Shown one piece after another: positions 1-12,775 of a DNA stretch of 64,000 bases (position 1 is its first letter; the number at the start of each line of letters is the position of its first letter). The notes beneath the pieces were generated by a model. That model saw only the letters and a program-made list of their open reading frames with translations. It had not been told where the DNA came from and did no database searches. A program made the translations under genes and the position numbers. The stretch is from contig NW_022098048.1 in assembly GCF_002288925.2 (NCBI RefSeq), forward strand, positions 19,991,472 to 20,055,471, written 5' to 3'. Source of the DNA: Delphinapterus leucas (lineage: Eukaryota > Chordata > Mammalia > Artiodactyla > Monodontidae).

Positions 1-2
1 GA

Positions 3-58
<56 letters not shown>

Positions 59-122
59 AGTGAGGCAGGGAGGAAGGAAGGAAGGAAGGAAGGTGGCAGG
101 GAAGGAAAGAAAGAAAGTAAGA
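1..122. repeat. GAAA/GGAA microsatellite
   Basis: A nearly pure run of GAAA units fills about the first 57 bases and is followed by GGAA and GAAA-like units to about 122. It sits inside the purine-rich part of an L1 5' UTR read on the minus strand. The matching part of the plus-strand L1 near 38,760-38,800 has only a short CTTT stretch, so this copy has expanded. The left end is cut by the window edge, so the full array length is unknown. Confidence 0.95.
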
Positions 123-1555
123 AAGAAGATAAAATAAAATAAAGTAAGATAAAATAAAGTTATTAAAATAAGAAATAATTATTAAGAAAAACACACAAAC
201 AAACAAAAAATGGATGGATAGAACCCTAGGACAAATGGTGGAAGCAAAGCTATACAAACAAAATCACACACATAAGCATACACATACACACTCACAAAAA
301 TAGGAAAAGGGAAAAAAATAATAAATCTTGCTCTCAAAGTCCACCTCCTCAATTTGGGGTGATTCCTTGTCTATTCAGGTATTCCACAGATGCAGGGTAC
401 ATCAAGTTGATTGTGGAGCTTTAATCCGCTGCTGCTGAGGCTGCTGGTAGACATTTCCCTTTCTCTTCTTTGTTCTCACAGCTCCCAGGGCTCTGCTTTG
501 CATTTGGCCCTGCCTCTGTGTGTAGGTCACTGGAGGGCGTCTGTTCTTCGCTCAGACAAGACGGGGTTAAAGGAGCCGCTGAGTCAGGGGCTCTTGCTCA
601 CTCAGGCTGTGGGAAAGGGACGGGTACAGTGTGCGGGGCAAGCCTGCGGCGGCAGAGACCAACATGACGTTGCACCAGCCTGAGGTGTGCCGTGCGTTCT
701 CCCGGGGAAGTTGTCCCTGGATCCCGGGACCCTGGCAACGGCGGGCTGCACAGTCTCCCCGGAAGGAGGGTGTGGATAGTGACCTGTGCTCACACACAGG
801 CTTCTTGGTGGTTGCAGCAGCAGCCTTAGCGTCTCATGCCCGTCCCTGGTGTCCGCACTTTTAGCCACAGCTCGTGCCCCTCTCTGGAGCTCCTTTAAGC
901 AGCACTCTTAATCCCTTCTCCTCGTGCACCAGGAAACAAAGAGGGAAGAAAACGTCTCTTGCCTCTTTAGCAGGTCCAGACTTTTCCTCGGACACCCTCC
1001 CGGCTAGCCATGGTGCACTAACTCCCTGAAGTCTGTGTTCACGCCGCCAACCCCAGTCCTCTCCCGCCATCTGACCAAAGTCCGAGCCTCAGCTCCCAGT
1101 CCCGCCCACCCCGGCGTGTGAGCAGACAAGCCTCTTGGGCTGGTGAGTGCCGGTCAGCACCAATCCTCTGTGTGGGAATCTCTCCGCTTTGCCTTCTGCA
1201 CCCCTGTTGCTGTGCTCTCCTCTGCAGCTCCGAACGTTTCCCCCTCCACCACCCACAGTCTCCGCCCACGAAGGGGCTTCTTAGTGTGTGGAAACCTTTC
1301 CTCCTTCACAGCTCCCTCCCACTGGTGCAGGTCCCATCCCTATCCTTTTTTCTCTGTTTATTCTTTTTTCTTTTGCCCTACCCAGGTACGTGGGGACTTT
1401 CTTGCCTTTTGGGAGGTCTGAGGTCTTCTGCCAGTGTTCAGTAGGTGTTCTGTAGGAGTTTTTCCACGTGTAGATGTTTTTCTGTTGTATCTGTGGGGAG
1501 GAAGGTGATCTCCCCATCTTACTCTTCCACCATCTTCCCCTCGTCCCCCAATCAC
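1..1555 (-). mobile_element. L1 LINE, 5' UTR portion, continues off left edge
   Basis: Read on the minus strand, this begins near 1,550 with the phrase 'agatggtggaagagtaaga' followed by the 'gagatcaccttcctcc' block. The same opening is found at 37,365 (plus strand) and, diverged, near 12,750 and 59,380 (minus strand). It continues through the GC-rich L1 5' UTR to the purine-rich zone at the window edge. ORF1 and ORF2 would lie to the left, outside the window. The open frames of 60-108 codons here have no counterpart conserved between the copies and are not genes. Confidence 0.88.
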
Positions 1556-1726
1556 ACATTTTTTAATACATAAAAATGTTTGAAATTTTGGATTTTCAGG
1601 ACCACTGTAATGGTCATCTAGTTAACTCAGCATGTTCATGGTCACCAGCTATCAAGATCACCCACAAACTTATGAATAAAATACTTCCATAAGCTACATT
1701 TTTATTCATTTTTCTTTTTTTCTGGA

Positions 1727-1835
1727 AGAAGAAGGATTTATTACTTGCAGCAAGTAAGGAGGACACTGGGGATGTTTCCCAAAGCAGTGTCTCACTGAAC
1801 AGCAAAATTGGGGACATTTCATATAGGGGCTTGGG
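1727..1835 (-). repeat. LTR R-region copy with AATAAA
   Basis: The minus strand carries AATAAA just after 'cttgctgcaagt'. The block from about 1,738 to 1,792 matches 15,340-15,400 base for base except for scattered differences, then both decay. The arrangement (same orientation, 13.6 kb apart) fits the 3' LTR of a minus-strand provirus. Confidence 0.6.
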
Positions 1836-3244
1836 TTTTACAGAGTCCAGGTTTTAGTTGATTGAAGTTATGAGGGTCAGAAAAAGTCAACATCATCATT
1901 CCTTATGTTCCAGTTGATCTACTGATCTACTTCAAGCCAGTCTTTACCATTGAAACAAAACGGGAAGTCTTTCCAACTGATATATCCTCTTTGCTATTGT
2001 TACTTGCCTGATAACAATGATTTGTCTCTGCTGCATTCTTTTGTTCCCTTAAGATCATTAATTACTGAGACCTGTTCAAGGACAAGCATTGTGGCCAGGC
2101 TTAGATCACAAAATGTCTTAGGCCAAAAATCGATTCTTTTCTGTCAAGAAAGCCATGCCTAGTTCTCTTTCTCTGAGAAGCCCCTACCCTATCTGCTTAC
2201 AAAATCCCCCTTTGAGATATTTCACTCGTCAGTCTTGAGGGTACAGGGCTGAAGGCACGTCTTCTGTAATTGCTTCCTATAGAGAATGTGCATTGTAGTC
2301 TCCATAGTTAGAGGAGTGAAACTCTCTCTTGCTTCTAGAGCTAAATAAATTTGGGGATCCATCGAAGTAGTGCATGAACCTCACTTGGACAGCATTATTC
2401 TAACAGGTGTAGGAGAGGCACAGCAGGAGAGACAATTAACAATGACCTTGCAACCTCAGTAGCAGAGACTCGCACCAAGAGCCCCCCAAACCAAATTATT
2501 TTTCTGATATTTTCCCTAATCTGGGAAGGGGATTATTCACAGAGGTTTGATTTTTCATATATGTATAGGGTGAGTAATATTAGAAGACTCTTCAGGTATA
2601 AAAAAACAGCATTCAATATATATTATACCGTAAGTGCCTCCTTGCTAGGCTGTTAAAATATCAAGAACCACCTCATACGGCCACCTTTTTCATCATAGAA
2701 ACTTCTACGTTCAGCAGATTGACAGCCTGATTATTATCGTTTTAAGTCTTGCTGGGTAAATTTCATTAAGGCCTCCTGTGAGTGGTGAGGTTCTCTATTT
2801 TTGAGTTCTAAATGCATTCCCCTCCTTAATGGCCAAAGTAAATGTATGATGCATGTTTGCTAGGCCACAAAACAGGCTGCTCTAGTCAGTAAAGTTTAAG
2901 TTAAACCATATATAAGCCAGAATGACTTCCCCATACCTCAAAATGAAAATTTTTCCATCACTTCTCCTTTTGATTACAAATCTTTCAATAAACCAAAATA
3001 TCTGTCCTTTGGTGCCAGGGTGGTTTCTGCCAACCTTGGGTGCATCATGTCCCTTGGTGCTGGGCCTCCTTTTTGTTAATACGTAGATATTTGCTTAGTT
3101 ATCCACATTGGGGGGAAACTAATCAGATATCATGAACAAGCTCAGAGGTATGCTAATGGAGAAACATAGAGCCTCATCCCAAGTCGTGGGGCATCTGATC
3201 TTCTAAAAACAGATTGCTGTGATAAGCTTCAGAAACAAACTTAG

Positions 3245-3600
3245 GGGACTTCCCTGTGGTCTAGTGGTAAAGAATCCTGCTTCCAATGCAGGGGACTTGG
3301 GTTCGATCCCTGGTTGGGGAACTAAGATCCCGCATGCCATGGGACAACTAAGCCCACATGCCACAACTACTGAACCCGCATGCCTCAACTAGAGAGCCCG
3401 CATGCTGCAAACTGCAAAGCCCATGTGCACTGGAGCCCATGCACCACAACTAGAGAGTGAATACCTGCACACCACAACTAGAGAGAAGCCTGTGCACCAC
3501 AATGAATATCCTGTGCACTGCAACAAAAGATGCCGTATGCCACAACAAAGATCCCACATGCCGCAACTAAGACCTGGAGCAGCCAAAAATAATAAATAAA
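3245..3600 (+). mobile_element. CHR-type tRNA-derived SINE, long form
   Basis: It starts 'gggacttccctgtggtctag', carries the tRNA-like B-box region 'gggttcgatccctggttgg', and continues into a repetitive 3' body of 'ccacaactagagag'-type units before an AATAAATAA-rich tail. This long form with a repetitive 3' body also appears at 23,287 and, reversed, at 23,994. It lies inside the ERV remnant and so inserted after it. The chance frames on both strands across it are not genes. Confidence 0.9.
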
Positions 3601-5491
3601 TAACTTAATTAATTAATTTAAAAATAATATTAAAAAGAAACAGAATATATTTTTAATAATTCATTTAAACTTTACAATTATGTAGCATAATGACAAGAAG
3701 CTATCTGGGAGTTGAGTCTTAGACAGTAAATACAAACCTCAGTTAACAAAACTAGAATTTAATATCCACTGAGACATCATCTTTTTCTCTCTAAAATTAC
3801 CCTCATTTTTACCAAATATAGCCAAATTAAGATTAATTTGTTTGCAAATTAAGTCTTATTTCAGTAAACTTTGCCTAATTACTTACATAAGGAGTCTCAG
3901 ACTGAACTTTAAAAATAAAAAATCTTCTCAGGGCCAGGGAAGCCATGCCAAGGGCTTGTCACAGACTTTGCCTTGCAGATTTGGGTGAATTCTTCCCTTT
4001 TTGAGGGTCCAAAAATATCACCAGTAAGTAGGTGACCTTCCTTGTTTACTGGATAAAGCTACTGGGAACCTATAAGTTACCAATTTCTGGGGGGATCAGG
4101 TAGAGAGAGAAGATAAAGGTTTCAATTCCACTTACAGAAGGGTAATTTACCAAATTGCTGTAAGTCATAACTAGCTTGAGAGAAAGGGTTTCCTTATATC
4201 TGGAAAACACAGATTAAAACCAGTAATAATTCTGACAAAAACCGAAAAAATTAGAACCATATTTACCAGTTCACTCAGTCATATGTAACTAATCCCTTTT
4301 GTTAACAGTTTTATGATGCTATCAGGGTTTCCATTAGGATTCTTTAATTTATTTACCCATTTCAGCAGTAGGATCTGAAAGTTATCAGAAACCTGTACTT
4401 GTCAAAAATGTCTTTTCTATGAATCATCTTGAAATGAAGTATTTTTGTAAAAACATCAGAATAAAATGAGTGTCTATGAATGACAAAAGACTTAAAAAGC
4501 ATGGTTAAACACCTGACCATAATGCAACTGACAAAGGAACTTGGCTCTAACTATAATTATGACTGATAACATTACACCAGGACATATTCACATTTTAGGA
4601 ACTTTATATAATTTCTAGGATATTTATATTAATGACATTTACCCATAGGGTATAACTTTGGAAAGCTTATCACTGTGATAATTACTTTCCTTGTAATTTG
4701 ACATATACCAAATAATCCTAATTAGTTTAATATTTTTCTCTGAGATGCCTTAGGGACCCTCTGAAGAATCTTAAAGTTAGCTGGAGGTCAAAAGAACTTT
4801 AATTAGAATTTGACACTGGGAAGTTTGTCAAAAATATCAAAAAGTTTCAAAAGACTTGGTCAAATAGAATCGTTGGTCACTGTGAAACAATACTTATTCA
4901 TTTTACCAAAGTGACAAACGATTCCAAAAGCAAACACAGATCACTTAAAGGCAAAGAAACTTACACAATCTGTTATCAAATGTAGCATTCCAAGAAAATT
5001 TATTTCTCTTTACACAGAGAGATACAAAATCCAGTCCTGCACCAGCCTACTCTTAATAACAAAATTCATTTACCTAAGTAAATTTAATCCAAGCTTGGAA
5101 AATCCTGACCATGTACAAAACTCTTTTCCCAGTGTTCCTTTTCAAGTAAACCTTCTACAGCTTTCTGTATCTATATTATTTTGTCCCTTACTTTCTTTTC
5201 TATTCAGAAATAACCAGCTATAGAATAAAACTACCCTTTTACTTTCCTAACAAAATGCAGTTCCATTCCTCATACCTTCCTTTACTAAAACACACGTCTA
5301 TTTAACTGGCATACTGAAATGTTTCCCTTATTATTTTAATAGATTTAATTACATATATTATAATTTTAACCCTTAAAAACCTTAATCTCTAGCAAAAGCC
5401 AAGAAGCAAGTAATTGTGAACTGTTTGTCAAACAGCATTTTCTAATTGGAAAATTTATGAATATATTCTATAACCTCTAGAATCATACATT

Positions 5492-5512
5492 TTCTCATAG
5501 CAGAATTTCTTT
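5492..5512 (+). repeat. Target-site duplication, left copy
   Basis: The 21 bases starting 'ttctcatagcag' are repeated exactly at 12,755-12,775. They flank the minus-strand L1 and mark its insertion point. Confidence 0.92.
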
Positions 5513-5869
5513 TTTCTTAACATCTTTATTGGAGTATAATTGCTTTACAATGTTGTATTAGTTTCTGCTGTATAACAAACTGAATCAGTTATATGTATAC
5601 GTATATCCCCATATCCCCTCCCTCTTACGCCTCCTTCCCACCCTCCCTATCCAACCCCCCTAGGTGGTCACAAAGCACCAAGCTGATCTCCCTGTGCTAT
5701 GCAGCTGCTTCCCACTAGCTATCTATTTTACATTTGGCAGTGTTTATATGTCAATGCTACTCTCTCACTTCGTCCCAGCTTACCTTTCCCCCCCACCCCG
5801 TGTCCTCAAGTCCATTCTCTACATCTGTGTAATTATTCCTGTCCTGCCCCTAGGTTCATCAGACCCATT

Positions 5870-8800
5870 TTTTTAATTCCATATATATGTGTGTTAGCAT
5901 ATGGTATTTAAATGTTTTTCCTTTTCTGACTTACTTCACTCTGTATGACAAACTCTACACCCATCCACCTGACTATAAATAACTCAATTTTGTTTCTCTT
6001 TATGGCTGAGTAATATTGCTTTGTATATATGTGCCACATCTTCTTTATCCATTCATCTGTCAGTGGACTCTTAGGTTGCTTCCATGTCCTGGCTATTGTA
6101 AATAGAGCTGCAATGAACATTGTGGTACATGACTCTTTGAATTATGGTTTTCTCAGGGAATATGCCCAGTAGTGGGATTGCTGGGTCGTATGGTAGTTCT
6201 ATTTTTAGTTTTTTAAGGAACCTCCATACTGTTCTCTATAGTGGCTGTATCAATTTACATGCCCACCAACAATGCAACAGGGTTCCCTTTTCTCCACACC
6301 CTATACAGCATTTACTGTTTGTAGATTTTTTTGATGATGGCCATTCTGACTGGTGTGGGGTGATACCTCATTGGGGTTTTTACTTGCATTTCTCTAATGA
6401 TTAGTGATGTTGAGCATCCTTTCATGTGTTTGTTGGCAATCTGTATATCTTCTTTGGAGAAATGCCTATTTAGGTCTTCTGACCATTTTTTGATTGGGTT
6501 CTTTGTTTTTTTTTATAGTGACTTGCATTAGCTACTTGTATATTTTCGAGATTATTCCTTTGTCAGTTGCTTTGTTGGAAATATTTTCTCCCATTCTGAG
6601 TGTTGTCTTTTAGTCTTGTTTATGGTTTCCTTTACTGTGCAAAACTTTTACATTTCATTAAGTCCTGTTTGCTTATTTTTATTTCCATTTCTCTAGGAGG
6701 TGAGTCAAAAAGGATCTTTCTGTGATTTATGTCATAGAGTGTTCTGCCTATGTTTTCCTCTTAAGAGTTTTATTCTGTCTCTCCTTACCTTTAGATCTTT
6801 AATCCCTCTTGAGTTTATTTTTGTGTATGGTATAAGGAAGTGTTCTAATTTTATTCTTTAACATGTAGCTGTCCAGTTTTCCCAGCACCACTTATTGAAG
6901 AGGCTGTCTTTTTTCCATTGTATATTCTTGCCTCCTTTATCAAAGATAAGGTGACCATAGGTGTGTGGGTTTATCTCTGGGCTGTCTATCCTGTTCTATT
7001 GATCTATATTTCTGTTTTTGTGCCAATACCATACTGTCTTGCATAGCTTTGTAGTATATACTGAAGTCAGGGAGCTTGATTCTTCCAGCTCCAGTTTTCT
7101 TTCTGAAAATTGTTTTGGCTCTTAGAGGTCTTTTGTGTTTCCATACAAATTGTGAAATTTTTTGTTCTAGTTTTGTGAAAAATGCCATTGGTAGTTTGAT
7201 AGGGATTGCATTGAATCTGTAGATTGTTTGGGTAGTATAGTCATTTTCGCAATGTTGATTCTTCCAATCCAAGAACATGGTATATCTCTCCATCTATTTC
7301 TATCATCTTTAATTTCTTCCATCAGTGTCTTATAGTTTTCTGCATACAAGTCTTTTGTTTCCTTAGGTAAGTTTATTCCTAGATATTTTATTCTTTTTGT
7401 TGCAATGGTAAATGGGAGTGTTTCCTTAATTTCTCTTTCATATTTTTCACCATTAGTGTATGAGAATGCAAGAGATTTCTCTGCATTAATTTTGTATCCT
7501 GCTACTTTGCCAAATTCATTGATTAGCTCTAGTACTTTTCTGGTAGCATCTTTCGGATTCTCCATGTATAGTATCATGTCATCTGCAAACAGTGACAGCT
7601 TTACTTCTTCTTTTTGATTTAGATTCCTTTTCTTTCTTTTTATTCTCTGATTGCTGTGGCTAAAACTTCCAAAACTATGTTGAGTAATAATGGTGAGAGT
7701 GGGCAACCTTGTCTTTTTCCTGATCTTAGAGGAAATGGTTTCAGTTTTTCACCATTGAGAATGATGCTGGCTGTGGGTTTGTCATTTATGGCCTTTATTA
7801 TGTTGAAGTAGGTTCCCTCTATGCCCACTTTCTGGAAAATTTTTATCATAACTAGGTGTTGAATTTTGTCACAAGCTTTTTCTGCATCTGTTGAGATGAT
7901 CATATGCTTTTTTATCCTTCAATTTGATAATATGGTGTATCACATTGTTTGTTTTGCATATATTGAAGAATCCTTGCATTCCTGGGATAAACCCCACTTG
8001 ATCATGGTGTATGATCCTTTTAATGTACTGCTGGATTGTTTTTGCTAGTATTTTGTTGAGGATGTTTGCACCTATGTTCATCAGTGATATTGGCCTGTAG
8101 TTTTCTTTTTTTGTGACATCTTTGTCCGGTTTTGGTATCTGGGTGACGGTGACCTCGTAGAATGAGTTTGGGAGTATTCCTCCCTCTGCTATATTTTGGA
8201 AGAGTTTGAGAAGGATAGGTGTTAGCTCTTCTCTAAATATTTGATAGAATTCACCTGTGAAGCCATCTGGTCCTGGGCTTTTGTTTGTTGGAAGATTTTT
8301 AATCACAGTTTCAATTTCAGTGCTTGTGATTGGTCTGTTCATATTTTCTATTTCTTCCTGGTTCAGTTGGAAGATTGTACTTTTCTAAGAATTTGTCCAT
8401 TTCTTCCAGGTTGTCCATTTTATTGGCATTTAGTTGCTTGTAGTAATCTCTCATGATCCTTTGTATTTGTGCAGTGTCATTTGTTACTTCTCCTTTTTCA
8501 TTTCTAATTCTGTTGATTTGAATCTTCTCCCCCCTCTTTTTGATGAGTGTCACTAAAGGTTTATCAATTTTGTTTATCTTCTCAAAGAACCAGCTTTATT
8601 GATCTTTGCTGTTGTTTCCTTCATTTCTTTTTCATTTATTTCTGATCTAATCTTTATGATTTCTTTCCTTCTGCTCCCCCTGGGTCTTTTTTTCTTCTTT
8701 CTCTAATTACTGTAGGTGTAAGTTTAGGTTGTTTGAGATGTTTCTTGTTTCTTGAGGTAGGATCGTATTGCTATAAACTTCTCTCTTAGAACTGCTTTTG

Positions 8801-9670
8801 CTGCATCCTATAGGTTTTGGGTTGTCATATTTTCATTGCCATTTGTTTCTAGGTATTTTTGATTTCTTCTTTGATTTCTTCAGCTATCTCTTGGTTACTT
8901 AGTAGTGTACTGTTTAGCCTCCGTGTGTTTGTATTTTTTATAGTTTTTTTTCCTGTAATTGATATCTAGTCTCATTGCATTGTGGTCGGAAAACATGCTT
9001 GGTATGATTTCAATTTTCTTAACTTTACCAAGGCTTTGATTTGTGACCCAAGATATTATCTATCCTGCAGAGTGTTCCATGTGCACTTGAGAAGTGTATT
9101 CTGTTGTTTTTGGATGGAGTGTCCTATAAATATCAATTAAGTCCATCTGGTCTAATGTGTCATTTAAAGCTTGTGTTTCCTTATTTATTTTCATTTTGGA
9201 TGATCTGTCCATTGGTAAAAGTGGGGTGTTAAATTCCCCTACTATGATTGTGTTACTGTCAATTTCCCCTCTTATGGCTGTTAGCATTTTTCTGGCTGTT
9301 AGCATTATTGAGGTGTTCTTATGTTGGGTGCATAAATATTTACAATTGTTATATCTTCTTCTTGGATTGATCCCTTGATCATTATGTACTGTCATTCTTT
9401 GTCTCTTGTAATACTCTTTATTTTAAAGTCTATTTTGTCTGATATGAGTATTGCTACTTCCCCTTTCTTTTGATTTCCATTTGCATGGAATATCTTTTTC
9501 CATCCCTTCACTCTCAGTCTGTATGTGTCCCTAGGTCTGAAGTGGGTCTCTCGTAGACAGCATATATACGGGTCTGGTTTCTATACCCATTCAGCCAGTC
9601 TGTGTCTTTTGGGCAGAGCATTAAATCCATTCACATTTAAGGTAATTTTCGATATGTATGTTCCTATTTA
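5870..9670 (-). pseudogene. L1 ORF2 remnant (endonuclease-reverse transcriptase)
   Basis: ORF2 encodes the L1 endonuclease, reverse transcriptase and C-terminal cysteine-rich domain needed for target-primed reverse transcription. Here the minus strand shows broken pieces in order: endonuclease segment with 'IIVGEFNTPLLPMDRSS' (around 9,060-9,395), the '[20 protein letters not shown]' fingers segment (7,869-8,342), and the palm segment with [10 protein letters not shown] (FADD at 7,578-7,589). The reverse-transcriptase aspartates are therefore still present, but stops and frame changes separate every block, so no functional protein can be made. The ends are set by comparison with the copy at 40,475-44,525. 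Confidence 0.88.
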
Positions 9671-9720
9671 GCTGTGTTCAGTTTTTTTGTAGGTCTTTTC
9701 CCTCTGTTGTGTTTTCTGCC

Positions 9721-10638
9721 TAGAGACGTTACTTTAACATTTGTTGTTATGCTGGTTTGGTGGTGCTGAATTCTCTCAACCTTTGCTTGTTTGTAAAGGT
9801 TTTAATTTCTCCATCGAATCTGAATGAGATCCTTGCTCATGGAGTAATCTTGGTTATAAGTTTTTCCCTCTAATCACTTTAAATATGTCCTGCCACCCCT
9901 TCTGGCTTGCAGAGTTTTTGCAAAGATCAGCTTTGATCTTTCTGCAAAGATCCTTCAGAGTTTTTGAAATATCAACTGTTAACCTTATGGGGATTCCCTT
10001 GTATGTTATTTGTTGCTTTTCCCTTGTGCTTTAAATATTTTTTCTTTGCATTTAATTGTTGATAATTTCATTAATATGTGTCTTGGTATGTTTCTCCTTG
10101 GATTTATCCTGTGCTTCCTGGACTTGATTGACTATTTCCTTTCCCATGTTAAGGAAGTTTTCGACTCTAATCTCTTCAAATATTTTCTCAGACACTTTCT
10201 TTTTCTCTTCTTCCTGTGGGACCCCTATAATCCGAATATTGGTCCATTTAATGTTGTCTCAGAGGTCTCTGAGACTGTCCTCAATTCTTTTCATTCTTTT
10301 TTCTTTATTCTGCTCTGCCGCAGTTATTTCCACTATTCTATATTCCAGGTCACTTATCTGTTTCTCTGCCTCAGTTATTCTGCTATTGATTCCTTCTAGA
10401 GTGTTTTTAATTTCATTTATTGTGCTGTTCCTCATTGTTTGTTTGCTCTTTAGTTCTTCTAGGTCCTTGTTAAACGTTTCTTGTATTTTCTCCATTCTCT
10501 TTCCAAGATTTTGGATCATCTTTACTAACATTACTCTGAATTCTTTTTCAGGTAGACTGCCTATTCCTTCTTCATTTTTTTGGTTTGGTGGCTTTTTACC
10601 TTGCTCCTTATCTGCTGCATATTTCTCTGTCTTCTCAT
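9721..10638 (-). pseudogene. L1 ORF1 remnant (RNA-binding coiled-coil protein)
   Basis: ORF1 protein binds L1 RNA as a trimer. The ATG lies at 10,638 on the minus strand, in the same relative place as the copies at 39,315 and 61,821. The 90-residue open piece at 10,259-10,531 starts MLVKMIQNLGKRMEKIQE and is rich in heptad-like Lys/Glu/Leu, as expected for the coiled coil; it ends RIEDSLRDL, where the RNA-recognition domain should begin. The rest is frameshifted, so the copy is inactive. Confidence 0.85.
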
Positions 10639-11150
10639 TTTGTTTAACTTACTGTGTTTGGGGTTTCCTTTTCACAGGCTGCAGTTCGTAGCTCCCGTTA
10701 ATTTGGGTGTTCGCCCACAGTGGATGAGGTTGGTTCAGTGGCTTGTGTAGGCTTCCTGGTGGCTGTGGGTGAGGCTGGATCTTGTCCTTCTGGTGGGAAG
10801 GGCCACGTCTGGTAGTGTGTTTTGGGGTGTCTGTGAACTTAATATGACTTTAGGCTGCCTCTCTGCTGATTGGTGGGGTTGTGTTCCTGTCTTGCTCATT
10901 GTTTGGCATGGGGCATCCAGCACTGGAGATTGCTGGTCATTGGGTGGAGCTGGGTCTTTGTGTTGAGATCGAGATCTCTGGGAGAGCTCTCACCAAGTGA
11001 TATTACATAGGTCTGGGAGGTCTCTGGTGGTCCAATGTCCTGGACTTGGCTGTCTCACCTTGGAGGCTCAGGCCCAACACCCAGCTGGAGCACCGAGACC
11101 CTGCCAGCCACACGGCTCAGAAGAAAAGGAAGAAAAAGAAAAACCTGAAC

Positions 11151-11370
11151 AGATAGAACCCCAAGCCAAATGGTAAAAGCAAAACTAAACAGACAAAATC
11201 ACTCAAAGAAACATACACAAACACACACACTCATAAAAAGAAAACAATCAAACAACATCAAAAAACGAACAGACAGAACCCTAGGACAAATGGTAAAACA
11301 AACCAAAACAGAAAACATCACACAAAGAAACATACACACACACACTCAGAAGAAGAGAAAAAAGGAGAAA
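11151..11370. repeat. 120-bp tandem duplication in L1 5' UTR
   Basis: The block beginning 'agatagaacccc' at 11,151 is repeated with differences from 11,271 ('agacagaaccctagg'). Both contain 'caaatggtaaaa', then 'aaagaaacatacaca', then an ACACAC run. The L1 copies at 212-308 and about 38,580-38,690 have a single unit, so the duplication is specific to this copy or its lineage. Confidence 0.85.
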
Positions 11371-12754
11371 AAAAATAATAATAAAAAATATTTTTTAAAA
11401 AAGGAAGAGAGCAACCAAACCACTAAACAAATCCACCAATGATAGCAAGCACTAAAAACTAAACTAAGATAAAAAATCAGATGCATAATGCAAACCCCAA
11501 GTCTACAGTTGCTCCCAACGTCCACCACCTCAATTTTGGAAACATTCATTGTCTATTCCGGCCTTCCACAGATGCAGGGTTTATCAAGTTGATTGTGGGG
11601 ATTTAATCCACTGCTCCTGAGGCTGCATGGAAAATTTTCCCTTTATCTTCTTTGTTCACACAGCTCCTGGGGTTCAGCTTTAGTTTTGACCCCACCTCTG
11701 CATTTAGGCCACCTTCAGACATCTGTTCCTGACAGGAGGGTGTTAAAGCAGTGGCTGATTAGGGCTCTCTTGCTCATTCAGGCCAGGGAGAGGGAGGGGT
11801 ACTGTAGTCATAATTGGAATGCAGGGCAAGCCTGTGGTGGCAAAGGCCAGCATGACATTGCAACAGCCTGAGGCACGCCATGGGTTCTCCTGGGGAAATT
11901 GTCCCTGGATCACGGGGCCCTGGCAGTGACATGCTGCACAGGCTCTGGTGGTGTTGGGGGTGTGTGTAGTGACCTGCACTTGCACACAGGATTCTTGGTG
12001 GCAGCAGTGACAGCAGTAGCGGTCAATACATGTCTCTGGGGTCTGAGCTGATAGCTACGGCTCATGCCCACCTCTGGAGTTCACTTATGCCGTGCTTTGT
12101 CGTCTATGGGCACACAGAGTAGGAATCCCCTCACCTTGCGCGCCCCAAAACAATGGCCTCTTGCATCTCCAGCAGGTCCAGACTTTTTCCCGGACTCCCT
12201 CCAGGCTAGCTGTGGTGCCCTAACCCCCTTCACGCTGTCTTCACGCAGCCAACCCCCGTCCTCTCCTTGGGGTCTGACTGCCAAAGACCGAGCCTCAGCT
12301 CTCAGGCCCCACTCACCCCGGTGGATGAGCAGACAAACATCTCAGGCTAATGAGTGCTGGTCGGCAGTGATCCTCTGTGTGGGAATCTCTCCACTTTGCT
12401 CTCTGCACCCCTGTTGCTGCACTCTCCTCTGTGGTGTGGCTCCAAATCTTCCCCACTGCCCACCCCTCGTCCCCACCAGTGAATGGGCTTCCTAGTGTGT
12501 GGGAACGTTTTTTCTTTCACAGCTCCCTCTCAGAGGCACAGGTCCCATCCCTATTCTTTTGTCTCTGTTTTTTCTTTTCTCTTTTGCCCTACCCAGGTAT
12601 GTGGGGATTTTCTTGCCTTTGGGGAAGTCTGAGGTCTTCTGCCAGCGTTCAGTAGGTGTTCTGTAGGAGTTGTTCCATGTGTACATGTATTTTTGATGTA
12701 TTTGTGGGGAGGAAGGTGATCTCCATGTCTTATTCCTCTGCCACCTTGAAGGTC

Positions 12755-12775
12755 TTCTCATAGCAGAATTTCTTT
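12755..12775 (+). repeat. Target-site duplication, right copy
   Basis: Exact 21-base repeat of 5,492-5,512, immediately beyond the L1 5' end. Confidence 0.92.

Larger units (their letters stand above)
1725..5491 (-). mobile_element. Endogenous retrovirus remnant, 3' part (left of L1 split)
   Basis: On the minus strand this segment ends in an LTR-like block with a polyadenylation signal (TTTATT on plus at 1,737-1,742). A block of about 60 bases around it recurs at 15,330-15,400 in the same orientation, which is what a pair of proviral LTRs gives. Between them lies AT-rich, non-unique-looking sequence cut by a younger L1. No retroviral frame longer than about 70 codons survives and I could not assign gag, pol or env. 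The internal assignment is inference; the shared terminal block is seen directly. Boundaries are approximate. Confidence 0.5.
5513..12754 (-). mobile_element. Full-length L1 LINE inserted in the ERV
   Basis: The minus-strand element runs from the 5' UTR start near 12,750 to a 3' end at 5,513 that reads 'caatAAAGatgttaa'-like on the minus strand. It is 7.24 kb and bounded by perfect 21-bp direct repeats. Its order is 5' UTR (about 12,750-10,640), ORF1 remnant, ORF2 remnant, then 3' UTR. Both ORFs are broken by several stops and frameshifts. The 5' UTR contains a 120-bp tandem duplication. It is younger than the ERV it splits. Confidence 0.95.

Noticed and set aside
3290..3320. tRNA gene (B-box-like 'gggttcgatccctgg')
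   Set aside because: It is the tRNA-derived head of a SINE; the rest of the tRNA is not folded or intact.
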